Below the pieces are notes generated by a model that was not told the DNA's origin, did no database searches, and was given only the letters and a program-made list of their open reading frames with translations. A program made the translations under genes and the position numbers. From Symbiodinium natans (Eukaryota; Sar; Dinophyceae; Suessiales; Symbiodiniaceae): a DNA stretch of 64,000 bases. Below are positions 1 to 10,936 of this stretch, one piece after another; position 1 is the first letter of the stretch, and each line of letters opens with the position of its first letter. Where the stretch lies: assembly GCA_905221605.1 (NCBI GenBank), contig CAJNDS010000122.1, positions 157,267 through 221,266 on the forward strand. The letters are read 5' to 3'.

Positions 1-2
1 TG

Positions 3-248
3 CTCAGCGAACCTTGCCTTGAAGTGTGCATCCGCGAGGCCCTTTGCAGGCCAGAGCTGCCACTGGATGATCTTGATCAAGGACTTTGCGAAGTGGTTGG
101 AGTCCACGCAGAACTGCGTCTGTTCTGAGTGTCCAGCGAGGCACTCTTGCTATATGAGAGGACGGTTTTTGAGGCGCTCGCTTGGCATGTGGAAGCCGCC
201 TTGAATACATTGGTGGGTCAGGAGTTCCTCTCCGGCAGATGCGAGCCA
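3..248 (+). CDS. Possible exon(s) of unidentified gene at left edge
   Basis: Reading frame 3 from base 3 gives an acidic, protein-like stretch (LSEPCLEVCIREALC..., then ...EALLLYERTVFEALAWHVEA) interrupted once by TGA at 126-128 and ending with TAG near 246. The TGA could end a terminal exon of a gene that starts left of the window, or lie in an unrecognised intron. No family recognised. Opposite-strand open frames exist here but look like shadows. Confidence 0.25.
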
Positions 249-1910
249 TAGTTAGGCTGTTCGCGCACGCGCCGTGGCGTTGTGCTTCCCAGCGTCGCCG
301 ATGCTTAGCCATCGGACTGTTCAACCTTAGCTGTGTGTATGTGTGCCTGCTGCCAATGGCCAGCCTCAAGCCCTCAACCATGAGTGCTGCAGAGTGGGGG
401 GTGCTTTTTGCGGCGACGGCTAGAAGCCTTGGGCGAAGGTTTTCTGCAACTGAGCACCTTCCAAGCTGGGGGTGGGGGGGGGGGGTGGGTCAATAGCGAG
501 ATTCCTCTCTCGATGTTCAAAGTGGGGTGACGGGTGCAACAATTGTATGTTTGGTTCTTGCGAAGCAGGTCAGCTAGGCGGGTGGCCAAAAAGCGCGCAA
601 GAGGACAGAGGAGCGGCATGATTTGGCTGTCTCGCTGCTTGCTGTAGCTTTCACTCTCGTCTTCAATGCCTTGAGCTGGGGTGATGCAAGGTCAGCTGGT
701 GCGTGGCGGCATTTTGTTCCGGCATCCCTTCTTGGTTTCGAGCCGGTCTCTCAGCAATGCTCTGCCAGCTTCAACTACGCCTATTTTGACCGGATGCTTT
801 CTCGGTCAACCCTCTCTCCCTCTTCTCTCTCCCTCTTTCCCCCTAAACACTAAACACTAACACCGTAAACCCCACTTTGGGCTTCCAAGAGAGTCAGGTG
901 ACTTCCTTGTGCCTGGAGCATCTCGAACCAAATCGCAGCCATTTCCACTAACCTCTCTAGCTGAAGTTTGAGCTTGAGGGTTTGGGACAGTCTAAGTTTC
1001 AGCTCCCTGCAGTGATTGTGGGGTCTGGTTTGTATCACACAAGCAGCTGGCGAGATTGCCCGGAGCCCAGTATTCAAAAGGGTTTAGGGTCTAGGGTGCG
1101 GAGCCTGAGCAGTCCTGGGTGCTATAGTCTGCAAAGAAGCACCCCCAAAAATCGTCGTTTCTAGTTTGAAACTCGGTTCCCTTCTAGACTGCGCCGTGAC
1201 GCGCCGTGGCCATGAGGCAACGCCCAGAAGCATAAGCCCGAACACCCTAAACTCAACCCTCCGCCCGAAACGAGGGTTTAGGGTTTAGGGTTACGCTAAC
1301 CCCTCAACAGACTTGAACCCTGCTTTGTAGGTCGGTTCCATCTTGTACCAGAACTAGGGACCTCCCAGTCTAGTAACAAAAAAAGTCTGACCTCAACCCC
1401 CTCCCCGCCAAATAGGGACCTTCCAGTCTCGTAACAATAAATGACCCTAAACCCCTAAACCCTAAACCCTTTTGGAATCCTTGAATCGGACCTTGCTTGG
1501 AAACCGAGGCGGGATGCGGAGCAACCGCCTTCACCAGCATTGGCGCAGCATGCTTAGAGTTGCCATGATCGGGGGCTCCTGTGCAAGGTCTCATAAGATC
1601 ATGATGTATGACTATGATTATGGTGACCGTTGTTGTGTAGTAGTACATGTTTTATATAGATATTGTTAGATGATCCTAACCCCTACAATGCCCTACAAGC
1701 GCTTGAGGGGAAGGAGGGGAGGGGGGCGGGGAGGGGGGCGGGGGGCCGGGGGCGAGAGGGCTCACTTTCTGACATGCACCTCCGACACGTTTCATGTTGA
1801 TGAGGGGGACCTGGGAAGAAATGAAACTCCAACTCTAAAGTGGGGGCCCTAAACCCTGAACCCTGAACCCTAAACCCCAAACCCTAAACCCTAAACCCTG
1901 CGGTGGGGGG
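249..1910. other. Stretch without a supported gene
   Basis: Contains short CCCTAAA/TTTAGGG tracts (about 1271-1292, 1443-1470, 1849-1899), a G-rich tract near 471-487, a purine/G-rich tract near 1708-1755, and one copy of the GTCAGCTAGGCGGGTGG motif at 569-592. Protein-like fragments near 618-800 (one hydrophobic run) and 1010-1080 are too weak to call. Confidence 0.4.
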
Positions 1911-3319
1911 GTGCCCGCATGCCGCAACACCAGGCTCAAGTTCTTCCGCGGCGGGCAGGCGCTCTGGCACATCTCCTCATATTGGTAGCCCAGCCCACTA
2001 AGGCTTAGGGTTTAGGGTTTAGGGTTTAGGGTTTAGGGTTCAAGGTTCCCTTGTACAGGTAACCAACCCAAGAAAGGGTACCCTTATTCTCAGATGGTTG
2101 CTGGGCTGCCAAGTCATATTCTGCCATAGAACGCCTACTAATTGCTTAAGAACCCCCACCAAAAGTAAAAAGCATTCTTCCTTGTAAGGGTAATATGAGG
2201 ACTTTTTTTGTTTGGGGTTCTTAAGCAAATAGTAGTTTCGTGTCGGGCTTTTGACATGAAGCATGTTGGTTTGGTGTCTATGCAACAGAGAGAGGACGAG
2301 CGACAAAGTGGTTCCAGGGTTTAGGGCGCAGGCTCCCAGCGGAAACCTGTTGCTCGTCGGCCAGCCATCAGCCATCGCCAAGGACCTGGTACGCGGGCCC
2401 GTGCTGACAAAAGTCTGAGGTTCTGCTTGAATAGGGTTTAGGGTTTAGGGTGGCGCAGGTTTTTAGCTAGGTGTTCTCAAAGCATGCGTGGCTGGCGTGG
2501 CTTCTCAGGCAGGTGGCGTCAGCTGCTTGCTTGTTGATACTGCGATATACTGCGACTCTTTTTTCAGCAGTCTACATGGTGCGGGTAAATTCCTGCCATG
2601 CTGCTGCAACATTGTGAGAATAGCCGAATCTGAAGAACATTCGTGCTCCTTTTGAACGGTTTCGGCTGAAGAGCTTCGTATCAGCATGTTCGCCTGTGCT
2701 AAGAATCCGCATTCCTGTCCCTTGGTCTTGGGGCTTTTGCAGCGAACATGCCATCAAAGGGAAGCCAACACCGAAACAAAGGCACCAGAACCTCACACAC
2801 TGCTTCTTACTATTTGTTACCCATTGGCTTTGCCACCAAACGCCATCCTCTCAGTTCTTGGTCCTGAGGCCCTAAACCCTAAACCCCGAAACCCTAAACC
2901 TAAACCCTAAGCCGTGTGAAATGAAAGTGCCAAGTGGAAAGAGGAAAGATGGCATGCCCACAGATGGAAGAGCTACTAGTAGCCAAGACAAGACCAAACC
3001 CTAAACTTCAACTTTGAATGTTCCCCCTTATCCTAGCAGTCCTTGCTAGGGATAACAATACGTGCACTATAATCCCTACTAAGGACTGTTAGTATCAGGG
3101 GGAACATGCCAAACCCTAAACCCGAAGTAATGCCGGAGTCCCGTCACCCACCCTGGCAGGAAGATGGCGAGATGGGGCAGTGCCTCTGCAGCCAAAGTGC
3201 GCAGGTGGGAATGAGTGGCGTTGGTTTGGGATGTTCGGGTCCGAGCAGGACTTGCCACAATCAAGGTCGAAGGCAAGCCCCACATCCTGCAAAGCCTTGA
3301 GTATCTACTAATGTACTGA
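1911..3319 (+). CDS. Unidentified multi-exon gene
   Basis: Function not recognised. Exon-like frames lie at about 1911-1982 (...KFFRGGQALWHISSY), 2114-2132, 2236-2318 (SCRAFDMKHVGLVSMQQRED), 2332-2413 (APSGNLLLVGQPSAIAKDLV), 2571-2655 and 3212-3319 (...ATIKVEGKPHILQSLEYLL, stop TGA 3317-3319). The first two join in frame when a TIR element with duplicated TCATAT is removed. The second and third join in frame across a GC...AG intron made of another TIR element (2133-2235). A 13-base interruption at 2319-2331 (GTTTAGGGCGCAG) must also go for the frame to continue. The link from 2413 to 2571 and 3212 is inferred only from order and strand. Confidence 0.5.
1983..2113. mobile_element. Introner, family C (TGGTAGCCC TIR), TSD TCATAT
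   Basis: The left end TGGTAGCCCAG and right end CTGGGCTGCCAAG are inverted repeats. Direct repeat TCATAT flanks the element (1977-1982 and 2114-2119). One copy of TCATAT restores an open frame between the neighbouring exons. A TTTAGGG array sits inside the element (about 2004-2041). Confidence 0.75.
2135..2235. mobile_element. Introner, family B (CTACTA-TTGCTTAAG TIR)
   Basis: Inverted ends CTACTAATTGCTTAAGAACC and GGTTCTTAAGCAAATAGTAG enclose an A/T-rich centre. As an intron it reads GC...AG (2133-2235) and joins two exon-like frames in phase. Other copies: 5803-5926, 44070-44180, 51432-51515, 56604-56708. Confidence 0.75.
3019..3106. mobile_element. Introner-like element, family A (TGTTCCCCCTTA TIR)
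   Basis: TGTTCCCCCTTA at the left and CAGGGGGAACA at the right are inverted repeats, with a second inner pair (CAGTCCTTG / AAGGACTG). It lies between exons of the gene at 1911-3319. Other copies: 42945-43027, 60945-61032, 61349-61456, half copy near 43799-43836. Confidence 0.65.
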
Positions 3320-3501
3320 TATACTTAAATTCGGAAAAAAGCTAATACAGTGATAAACAATATCAACCTCTTAATATAAGTATGATTGCATTTTTTTTGC
3401 GTGGCGGTTGCCTCGCCGACATGTCGTCTTGGTTTTGTGAGATGCAACTCGCACATACGCACCACTGATTCACCCTAAGGCAGGGAATCCACTGTTGGCA
3501 G
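3320..3501. other. Spacer
   Basis: AT-rich just after the stop at 3319 (likely 3' untranslated or intergenic), then GC-richer sequence. No supported gene. Confidence 0.4.
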
Positions 3502-4055
3502 GTTGGCTGTGATGCTGCCGCAGAGAGTTCTGAGGCAGTGCCAGGGGAGCTGCTTGCGATCCAAACGAAACACGGTTGGGCGGTGATTTGGCCTAAGCCC
3601 TAACCGTAAACCCTAAACCCCAAACATCCCAAACCCCAAACCCCAAACCCAGGCTTAGGGCTCAGGGCTCGTGAGGGCCTCCGAAGCAGCTTCCAAGCTT
3701 CAATACAGGATGAGACAGCTACCTGGCCTACCTTGTTCGAGTGTGATTATCTTGGGGACGAAATGAACCTGTCTTGGGGTGTGGGGTTCAGGGTTTAAGG
3801 TTTAGGGTTGAGTCCTTAGCTTTGGCTCGTGCATCCGGCATGGTCCTCAGTTCCGGGTTCGAAAGGGCTTAGGGTTTAGGGCCCATAGAACCTTAATAGG
3901 GGGTGTAGCAGTATAAGGCATATGACCCCAATTTGGGGGGGGGGGGGGGGGTTCGTTTGCATCCCGCAAGGTCTTGTAAGCCTGAGTGCAACATCGGACG
4001 TGAACTTTTCAACCGTCGTGTGGACCCTTTCTGTATAATCCCCAAACACATGTAA
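3502..4055 (+). CDS. Unidentified exon cluster ending in TAA
   Basis: Three exon-like frames: about 3502-3593 (VGCDAAAESSEAVPGELLA...) after an acceptor TTGGCAG; 3670-3750 (REGLRSSFQASIQDETATWP...); and 3972-4052 (SCKPECNIGRELFNRRVDPF...) with TAA at 4053-4055. The last two are separated by a family K TIR element that starts exactly at the end of the second exon (3751) and ends in CGCAAG at 3970. No domain recognised. Confidence 0.5.
3751..3970. mobile_element. Introner, family K (CTTGGGGACGAAATGAACC TIR)
   Basis: The left end CTTGGGGACGAAATGAACC matches, inverted and with changes, the right end GGGTTCGTTTGCATCCCGCAAG. The body carries TTTAGGG tracts and a G17 run (about 3936-3952). Best related copy is 44696-44780; degenerate ones lie near 6905-6970 and 53668-53744. 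Confidence 0.6.
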
Positions 4056-4246
4056 GCTTCTATCATCCATTTTGAAAACGCATATACACGCTTTCAAGCC
4101 CAGAACACAACTTCTAGAGGCCATATCCCCTAGAACCCTAAAGCCTTAAGCCCTTAAGCCCCTACTGTACAACCTTCAAGCCCTACGCCCTAAGCCCTAA
4201 AGCCCCGAAGCCCCGAAGCCCTGAAGCCCTCGTAACCCCAAGCCAG

Positions 4247-4771
4247 GCGTCTCAGCTTGCGAGGCATTCCGCCTGGCTCGGGGCTCATTTGGCCCCTCAC
4301 AGCCTCCCTCGCCATCCTTTCATGGGTTCCCCTCCTACTCACCCCAAGGCTCCCCCCATAATCAAGGTTATTCAAGGGGGAAAGGGTAGTATGGAGGAGG
4401 GTAGAAGGAAAACCCATGATCCTTGAACCATGGATTTTTAGCTGTTTTTAGTCTGGGCACCCGAAAGCTCGGGCTCAAAGGGCATTGGTAGGGGTTCAGG
4501 GTTTGGGTGTTGGGGCCCTTTCCTTAAAAAGACAAGTTCGCACTTGGTGTGCATCCTTGCTTGCCGCCTCACCGCCTGTCCATGATGAACGTGCGGCGGC
4601 AGCTGTTTCTTATGAGTTCGGGCAGCCCTGGCGCTAAACCCGAAGCCCCTTCGGGGACCCAAACCTTCTTTTGGCAGATGGTCAGGGATGATTGAAGTTG
4701 CTGCTGATTCTTCTCTGCAATCGCATTGCTTGGCTCCGCAGCCTCTGCCTGTCTGGCAACAGAACACACCC
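4247..4771 (+). CDS. Unidentified exon cluster ending in TAA
   Basis: Exon-like frames at 4247-4385 (proline/serine rich, GSFGPSQPPSPSFHGF), about 4538-4634 (ASPPVHDERAAAAVSYEFGQ) and 4678-4771 (GMIEVAADSSLQSHCLAPQP..., TAA 4769-4771) after acceptor CTTTTGGCAG. No domain recognised; low-complexity composition suggests a disordered region. Confidence 0.4.
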
Positions 4772-4834
4772 TAATCGAGATCTACACCAAGTGACAACTT
4801 AGACAACTTTGTATTACCTGATGCTCACAGCTTA

Positions 4835-5642
4835 TCCAGTGCATGTGCCTCAGTGAACGGCTCATTGACAGCGGCCCCGTCACAGAGGCGCCGGTCACAA
4901 GCTCTACGTGCAAGTGTGATGCGTCAACAACTGTATCTTTTTTTTCAGCCCTGAGCATTCCGGCCCGAACATAGAACTGCTCCCCATGTGTCCAGACCCC
5001 CTAACCCTAAACCCTAAACCCTAAACCCTAAACCCTAAACCCACCTTGGTCACAGGTGGTCACATGACCCACCCCGAGGCTTCGGAGAAGCCAGGGCAGG
5101 CGTCAGGACGGCTTCTAGCACACCAAGGGAGCCCAAATCCCCCGTCATCGCAAGGAAGCATAAACTAGGGTGCCCGTAGTGCCCTGATTTCCCTTTTTTT
5201 TTTTGGTTTGGGGTTTAGGGCTTAGGAACTAGGATGCCCCGTAGCCAGTAGTAGCCTTATTCCCATTCTTGGGGGGGTTCTGCTTCTCCTGAGTTCTGTT
5301 GGGCCACCTCAAAAGCAGATATTCAGGATTCTCCGGGGGGACATCTGAGTCAGTCTTACTGCAGTTGAAGCTAGTTGAAGCGGTTCTGGCTAGACAGATA
5401 TTGATGGTATGCTAAATCAGGGGTGCACATAGCCAGAAGGCACTTTCTCTCCTAACCAGCTTGCTGATCTGTTCGCACAAGAAGGTTGCATCCTGCAATG
5501 TGTAAAGCGTGACCACGATGTATTGATGTGGCGACACTGGCCCACTGCACTAGGTAGGCAAACAACTGTAACCATCCGCCGCCATCAGGCTCATCACATG
5601 AGGCCCCCCCGGAACTCCTATTCCTTCCTATTCCCTTATTGA
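4835..5642 (+). CDS. Unidentified exon cluster ending in TGA
   Basis: Exon-like frames at about 4835-4938 (SERLIDSGPVTEAPVTSS), 5057-5165 (HMTHPEASEKPGQASGRLL), 5298-5412 (SESVLLQLKLVEAVLARQIL) and 5460-5642 (LADLFAQEGCILQCVKRDHD..., TGA 5640-5642) after acceptor CTAACCAG. A CCCTAAA array (4998-5040) and a family I element starting at about 5166 lie between them. No domain recognised; the grouping is by order only. Confidence 0.45.
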
Positions 5643-5750
5643 GTTTGCCTGATAAAGAAGAAGCAAGAACCCCCAGCACCACTGTTTTACGGGCTTTGAA
5701 CAGGGAATCTGGAATTTAGGTAACCCGTGTGATCCCTTGGAGGATCAAGT

Positions 5751-6319
5751 ATGCAGGTGGATCGAAGGCCTAAACGGAACTGCCAAGTAAACCAGAACCT
5801 ACCTAGTTGCTTAAGAACCCCCAAAAAATTGAAGATAGTAATCCCTATATAGAACCCGTATGAAAGGAAGAATGTTTTTGTTTTTTTGTTAACAAATTTT
5901 TTGGGGGGTTCTTATGCAAATAGTAGGAACCCCACATCATGCAGCTCCCGGTGCCAGTGGCCGCACGCGGAGTCTTCGCCTCCGCCCCACTTCCGGGCAG
6001 AGAGACCACTGCCTCACCCCGGCTGACGCGCCCTTTGGCAGGCTGGGATACGAACACCCGAGGGAAAAACAGCGCACGGCCTATAGGGCTTACAAGGTTA
6101 AGACGATCGGGTTTCCGAAATTAGGGGTACCTTCTTGGGGTCTTATTCTAAGAGAATCCTACTAAGTCCGACTATCTGCGGCCTATTTTAGGGTTTCCCC
6201 TATTTCTTCGATGCAAGCAGAGGACTTCCAGCCCTGTTCTGGTGGGCTCTGGCTGCAACTGCTCCTACGGCACGCTTCGGCGGGCATAGTCGAACCAGAG
6301 GAGGCGTCGAACCAGTCAT
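5751..6319 (+). CDS. Start of an unidentified basic protein gene
   Basis: ATG at 5751 follows AG in GATCAAG (possible trans-splice acceptor) and opens MQVDRRPKRNCQVNQNL. After removal of a family B introner (5803-5926) the frame continues in phase as RTPHHAAPGASGRTRSL and on to GYEHPREKQRTAYRAYK near 6095. A further frame, AEDFQPCSGGLWLQLLLRHA, lies at about 6214-6319, after another introner fragment (family F, from 6112). No domain recognised. Confidence 0.5.
5803..5926. mobile_element. Introner, family B
   Basis: CTAGTTGCTTAAGAACCCCC at the left is inverted in GGGGGGTTCTTATGCAAATAGTAG at the right. Excision joins C5802 to GA5927 and keeps the frame of the gene starting at 5751. Confidence 0.75.
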
Positions 6320-7080
6320 AGGGATTTAGGGTTTAGGGTTTAGGGTTTAGGGTTTAGGGTTTAGGGTTTAGGGTTTAGGGTCCCTATGGCCCCGAAACCT
6401 CGCCGACAGCCGTAATAAGTAGTCACAATCCTCCAGAGACAATCCGTGGGCATCATGTCCCATGTACCAAATCCTCCCTTTCAGACGAGTACGCTTAAAC
6501 AAAATGCTTTACTCTAAGCCCTAGCCCTAAACCCTAAACCCTAAACCCTAAACCCTAAACCCTAAACCCTAAACCCTAAACCCACAAGGTGTGAGAGCTG
6601 CACGGCGACTAGTGCACAGAGCAACGCAGGCGCGACACTTTTTTTAACCCGGACTCTAATTTATAAACCCCCCAGACCCGGTGGCAAAGCCGAACCCTAA
6701 ACCCTAAACCCTAAATGAACCTAGGGCCATGACTTCCTGAAGGACCAAATGAACCGTAAAATGCGTTTATGGTTCAGAAACCTTAATCGGGATTATAGTA
6801 GTACAAGGTGGGGCCCCTTAGTTATCAGTAGAGTTATAAGAGCCCCAAATTGTGGTATAAGGATCCTAAATTAGGTCATAAGTCCCTTAACTACAGTTAG
6901 TATAGTAAGGGGGCCCCTCCTTGTATAGGGTACATGACCCCAATCCTAGGGTTCGTTTGGTCCCCTAGGTTGCAGACTTGGGGCTTAAGGTTCCTGAAGT
7001 CCTGATACTTGGATTCATACCCTGTCGCCCCTTTTTTGGGTTCTAGGCTCCCTTATAGAGTTACCCCCCCCCCCCCCAAA

Positions 7081-7111
<31 letters not shown>

Positions 7112-7445
7112 CACACACCCTTATTACAATCCCTAAGGCCTAAACCCTCATCCTAGCCCCTTTCGGCATTGCAACCTTCCTCCCCTTCAGCCTTGGGGCC
7201 GAATAATTACTAATAATATCCCCTTATGGTCCCCGTATAAACTTACGATAAAATCCTCCTAAAATAAAACCCCATTCTAATCATTCAGGCCCCTACATTA
7301 GCCCCTTGTCAGCAGGAAGTCCGAAACTGGTGGGGGAGGGGGGGTTCTAAATTAGAGTGCTCTTTGTCGGTATCTTTTCCTTCCGGATTCGAGTCCCTAA
7401 ATCCTAAACCCCAAACCCTAGACCCTAAACCAAACCCGTTGAAAG
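6320..7445. repeat. Repeat-dense, gene-poor stretch
   Basis: Contains (TTTAGGG)n 6325-6380, (CCCTAAA)n 6528-6581, degenerate introner copies (families E, J and K, about 6715-6975) and a C16/A19 tract. One weak coding-like frame (CESCTATSAQSNAGATL) lies near 6586-6690. Otherwise nothing supported. Confidence 0.5.
7064..7120. repeat. poly-C / poly-A / (AC)n microsatellite
   Basis: A run of about 14 C is followed by about 20 A and then (AC)11. Confidence 0.9.
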
Positions 7446-7447
7446 GG

Positions 7448-9782
7448 CCAACCTAGAATGCCAGGTCTTGGGCGCCGAGCTTCGAGCCACCTTCGAGAAA
7501 ACAGCTCCGAACTGGGCAGAGGGCACCTCTCATCTCGAGGACTGTGGGCTTAAATCCTGAACCCTAAACCTAGGATGCCCAGAGTATCCTTATTCCCTTT
7601 TTGGGGGGTTTAGGTTCCCTTATAAACCCCGTTTAGCAAAAAAGGGCACCCTTTTTAAGCCTAGGTTACTGGGCAGCCTAGAAACCCATAAACCCCAAAT
7701 CCCAAAACCTAAACAAACAATTTTGTTTTCATCTTCTTCCCTTTTTTCTCCTAGACGCTTGTGACACCTGGCATCTTCTTCTTTGTTCCTTGGGCATGCC
7801 TAGGGGATACTCGAACCTCCAGCAGCGCTTGCACTTTGGGGATCCTACGATCTCTAAATGGATTTGCATTTCGCCTGTGCTATCTGAACCGGAAACGCTC
7901 TGTAAACCCGAAACCCCAGACCCTAATCCCTAAACCTGCCCGGGTCCGACGTGCAGGCCCCTCGTGAATTGCAGAACCGTCATCGCTCTTTGGGAGCTTG
8001 AATTCTCTACTAGGACCCGGAGTAGGCCCTTGTTCCCTTTTTTTAGGGTTTAGGTTCCCTTAGAAGCCCCTTTAAGCCAAAAAGAGCTGCCTTCTTATTT
8101 CTAGGTTACTCTTGGGTCTAGTCCTGGAGTGGCCTTGCTCACACTGGTTGGCATCCATGCCGGCATAATGTGGATGTTAGGCACCCGATACAGGGGTCGG
8201 GTATGGAAAGCTAGGTAGGCAGGGAGGGTGCCTCCGATCCGTACCATATCCTGTGAGAGTGGGGCTCCAGAAATCAATGAGGCCCATAGCACGAGCTCCG
8301 GCTGGAGATTTCAACAGACGACCTAGGCAACACAGGCACCGTTTCGTGGATTCGTCTCAATGAATTGATAGCAGAGGGTCCTGAGCTTCGACGGTCCCTT
8401 GTCACAATCGGAAACGGACACTGTAAAGGACTGGAAGAGAGAGGATTCGCCCAACTAGCCAGAGAATCTAAGGGTAGTTGCAGGGTCCCTTAATATGGTC
8501 CGTTACCTTCTTTAAAGGATTCTGAAGCCCGGGCCCTTGTGTTTCATAGAGTATACATGGGGCCCCCGTTTAATGGCCCATACTCAGGAACCACGCAACC
8601 CTAAACCCTAGACCCTAAGAGAGGACGATCTACTTCTCAAGCCCTGGTCGCCCCTTGGATGTCAACTTGGTGCATCCCTGGAAGCTGACAGTCGGGTTTA
8701 GGATTTAGGGTTTAGGGTTTAGAGTTTAGGGTTCAATGGACCTTGCCCCCATTTTTGGGGTTGATCCTTACTTACAGGCATTTGATGCCCGGCACGATGA
8801 GGAACATGCTAGAGTAGACCCGCGCATGCGCCATGAAGCACATTCTCAGATTCTTCCTCAACAGCTGTGCCCTGGAATCGGTTTCTTACCCCCCTAAACC
8901 CTAAACCCTTTAGTGCGTTCGCCTTCCTCGGACTTGAGCCCGGCAACCGCAGCACAGAATTCCCAAGCGCAAGTGTAGTCAGCCAGGCAGGTAGCAAGAG
9001 AGAGGCCGAACCCTAAACAGCGGTTTAGGGTTTTTAGGGTTTAGGGTGTAGGGTTTAGGGTGGTTGAGGGTATTTAGGGTTTAGAGTTTGGGGTTTAGCA
9101 AAAAGGGCTTATTAGGATTTATAAGGGTTTAGGGTTTAGGGAAAAGGGTTGCCGGAAGCTTCCCCAGTCCGTGCTCAAAAAGGGTTTAGGGTCCAAGCCA
9201 GGGATTGCTCACGTTGCACCTCCACACCCAAACCTGAACCCCTTGAACCCTTCAGAAGGAACTGAATCTAAGGCCTGAAGCATAGCCCTGAATCCCCTCC
9301 GGCCCTAGTCCAGACACCTTATACTTCCCCTTAACCCCAAAACGAGCCTACAAGCCCCGCTTTCTCAAACACCCCCGAGGAAAGGAGACGTCCCGAAGTT
9401 GTTTCCCTGCAGGCCAAAAAAAAACCCCAAACCCTAAATACCCGAAGCCCGAAAAAACTATTCTGTACTTGGGCCCTAAAGTCCCTAAATAGGAGGCACT
9501 TTAAGGCCCAAGTATTCCCTATTTAGGTACATGGACCCTTAGGGTCAGCGTCCTAAACCCCAAACCGCTAACCCCAAACCCCAAACCCCAAACCCCGAAC
9601 CCCAAAACCCCAAACCCCAAACCCCAAACCCCAAAACCCCAAACCCCAAACCCCAAACCCCAAACCCTAAACCCTAAACCCTAAACCCCATGGACCCAAG
9701 CCCGAATCCACTGAGATCCTCCGAGCTGCTGGGGTTCCCTCGCCGCGGTCGCCAGGGCTCCGCGGGCTTGGACCCCAAGGCA
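7448..9782 (+). CDS. Unidentified multi-exon gene with a membrane segment
   Basis: Exon-like frames: 7448-7556 (ECQVLGAELRATFEKTAPNW), 7806-7905 (YSNLQQRLHFGDPTISKW), 7972-8009 (TVIALWELEFS), 8122-8212 (ALLTLVGIHAGIMWMLG, a likely transmembrane helix), 8291-8466 (NELIAEGPELRRSLVTIGNG), 8620-8697, 8777-8885 (AFDARHDEEHARVDPRMRHE), 8912-8986 (FAFLGLEPGNRSTEFPSAS, donor GTAGCA) and 9692-9782 (LLGFPRRGRQGSAGLDPK, donor GTTAGG). Several boundaries coincide with TIR elements (8010-8121, 8467 on). It may be more than one gene; no family recognised. Confidence 0.5.
8010..8121. mobile_element. Introner, family I (CTAGGACCC...GGGTCTAG)
   Basis: CTAGGACCCGGAGTAGGCCC and TAGGTTACTCTTGGGTCTAG are imperfect inverted ends. 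It sits between two exon-like frames that can join in phase (EFS|SPGVALL) in one of two possible registers. Related copies: 7570-7681, 12762-12872, 44283-44397. Confidence 0.7.
8467..8590. mobile_element. Introner-like element, family L (CTAAGGGTAGTTGCA)
   Basis: Begins immediately after the exon frame ending GCCAGAGAAT. Its left end is the inverse of the right end of the 41001-41140 copy (TGCAACTACCCTTAG). The right end is degraded. Confidence 0.5.
8987..9691. repeat. Degenerate telomeric repeats and introner remnant
   Basis: No supported exon. It holds TTTAGGG-like tracts (9022-9140), a family E element (9462-9542, ending GTACATGGACCCTTAG) and a long variant array of CCCCAAA units (9552-9664) grading into CCCTAAA (9664-9688). 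Confidence 0.6.
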
Positions 9783-9910
9783 GGTTAGGGTTTGGGGTTT
9801 AGGGTTTAGGGTTTAGGGTTTGGGGTTTAGGGTTTGGGGTTTAGGGTTTGGGGTTTAGGGTTTAGGAAAAAGGGTTTGGGGTTAGGGTTTATAGGGTTTT
9901 ATAGGGGTTT

Positions 9911-10936
9911 TATGCAGACCGTCACTGCGGACCATCCAAACGTGAAGCGCGCCAGGATGCATAGGGTACAAACTAGGAGGAAGTCAGCCCTCGCCAGAGG
10001 GCTACGTCGGGGAACAGGACAGTGCATGGCCTGTACTTGTATGCCAACTACTGCCCTCATAATCGCCGGATATCCGCGGCCATGAAACAAAAGTGTTCAA
10101 GAGCTCATGCTGCGGTGGCACGGAGCCATGCTCAACCTCACTGATCTTGGCCACATTGACCGGAGTTAAACCAGCCTGTTGAAGCCACAAATGTAGGAAG
10201 AGCTGAAGTGCCGACACCCACTCGAACCCTAAACCCTAAACCGGAGCAAACCCAAGACTGCTGCAACATCCAGGTCTGCACGACCCATAGGTCACAAGGT
10301 CCTAGTTTCTGCAGAGCAGGGGCGACAAACACCTATCCTGCACAGTTTTTTGCTGCAACGCCGAAACAAGTTTCGCCGATTGAGCAAGTTGCTGGCTTAT
10401 GGCGCGCCATTCCTGAGTGCCTCAGCAAGTTTCAGGGCCTTTTAGCTGCGTGCCTTCGTGGCGGCGGCATTGTCTGCGGCCTTGTTGTGGTGACGGGTCT
10501 CGCTGGCCTTGGGCTTGGTGTGAGAATTTAGGTGCGGGCTACAAGGCAGTCTCGGCTTGTCGCAAGAAACGTGAAGAAACCTAGTCTGTGTGAAGCAGGG
10601 CCCGAAATCGTAGGAGGACGCGGCCAAGTTATCGGAGAACAGTGATGCTGAATTGGCGGACTTGATTGCCGCGCATGCCGCATACAGCCCTGCACGAAAG
10701 TTGCCCTGACGACCGGGCAGGATACCGTTTTCAACAACGGTAGCGAAAGAATCGACCATGCGCTGGTAGGAACAAACTTGTCAGGATGCGTTCTCAAAGC
10801 ACTTCACAGGTATGTGTTGGCGACTTGTGCCCTCAACATCGGCTGCGTGTTTGGGCATACCTGCGCTCCCTGGCGTGATAGATGGCGGTTTCCAAACGGA
10901 GGCGCCCCATACGTAGCCCAAGATTCGATTGTGTAA
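9911..10936 (+). CDS. Unidentified multi-exon gene ending in TAA
   Basis: Exon-like frames: about 9911-10040 (basic, KRARMHRVQTRRKSALARG), 10096-10165 (VQELMLRWHGAMLNLTDLGH), an ambiguous region 10310-10530 where two frames look coding, 10612-10695 (EDAAKLSENSDAELADLIAA) after acceptor ATCGTAG, and 10718-10936 (73 codons, DTVFNNGSERIDHALVG... VLATCALNIGCVFGHTC..., TAA 10934-10936) after acceptor GGGCAG. No family recognised. Minus-strand open frames across 10442-10797 are shadows of these exons. Confidence 0.5.

Noticed and set aside
7380-7400. tRNA-like GATTCGAGTCCC fragment
   Set aside because: Only a T-arm-like piece; no acceptor or anticodon stem pairs around it. No other tRNA, rRNA or CRISPR-like structure seen.
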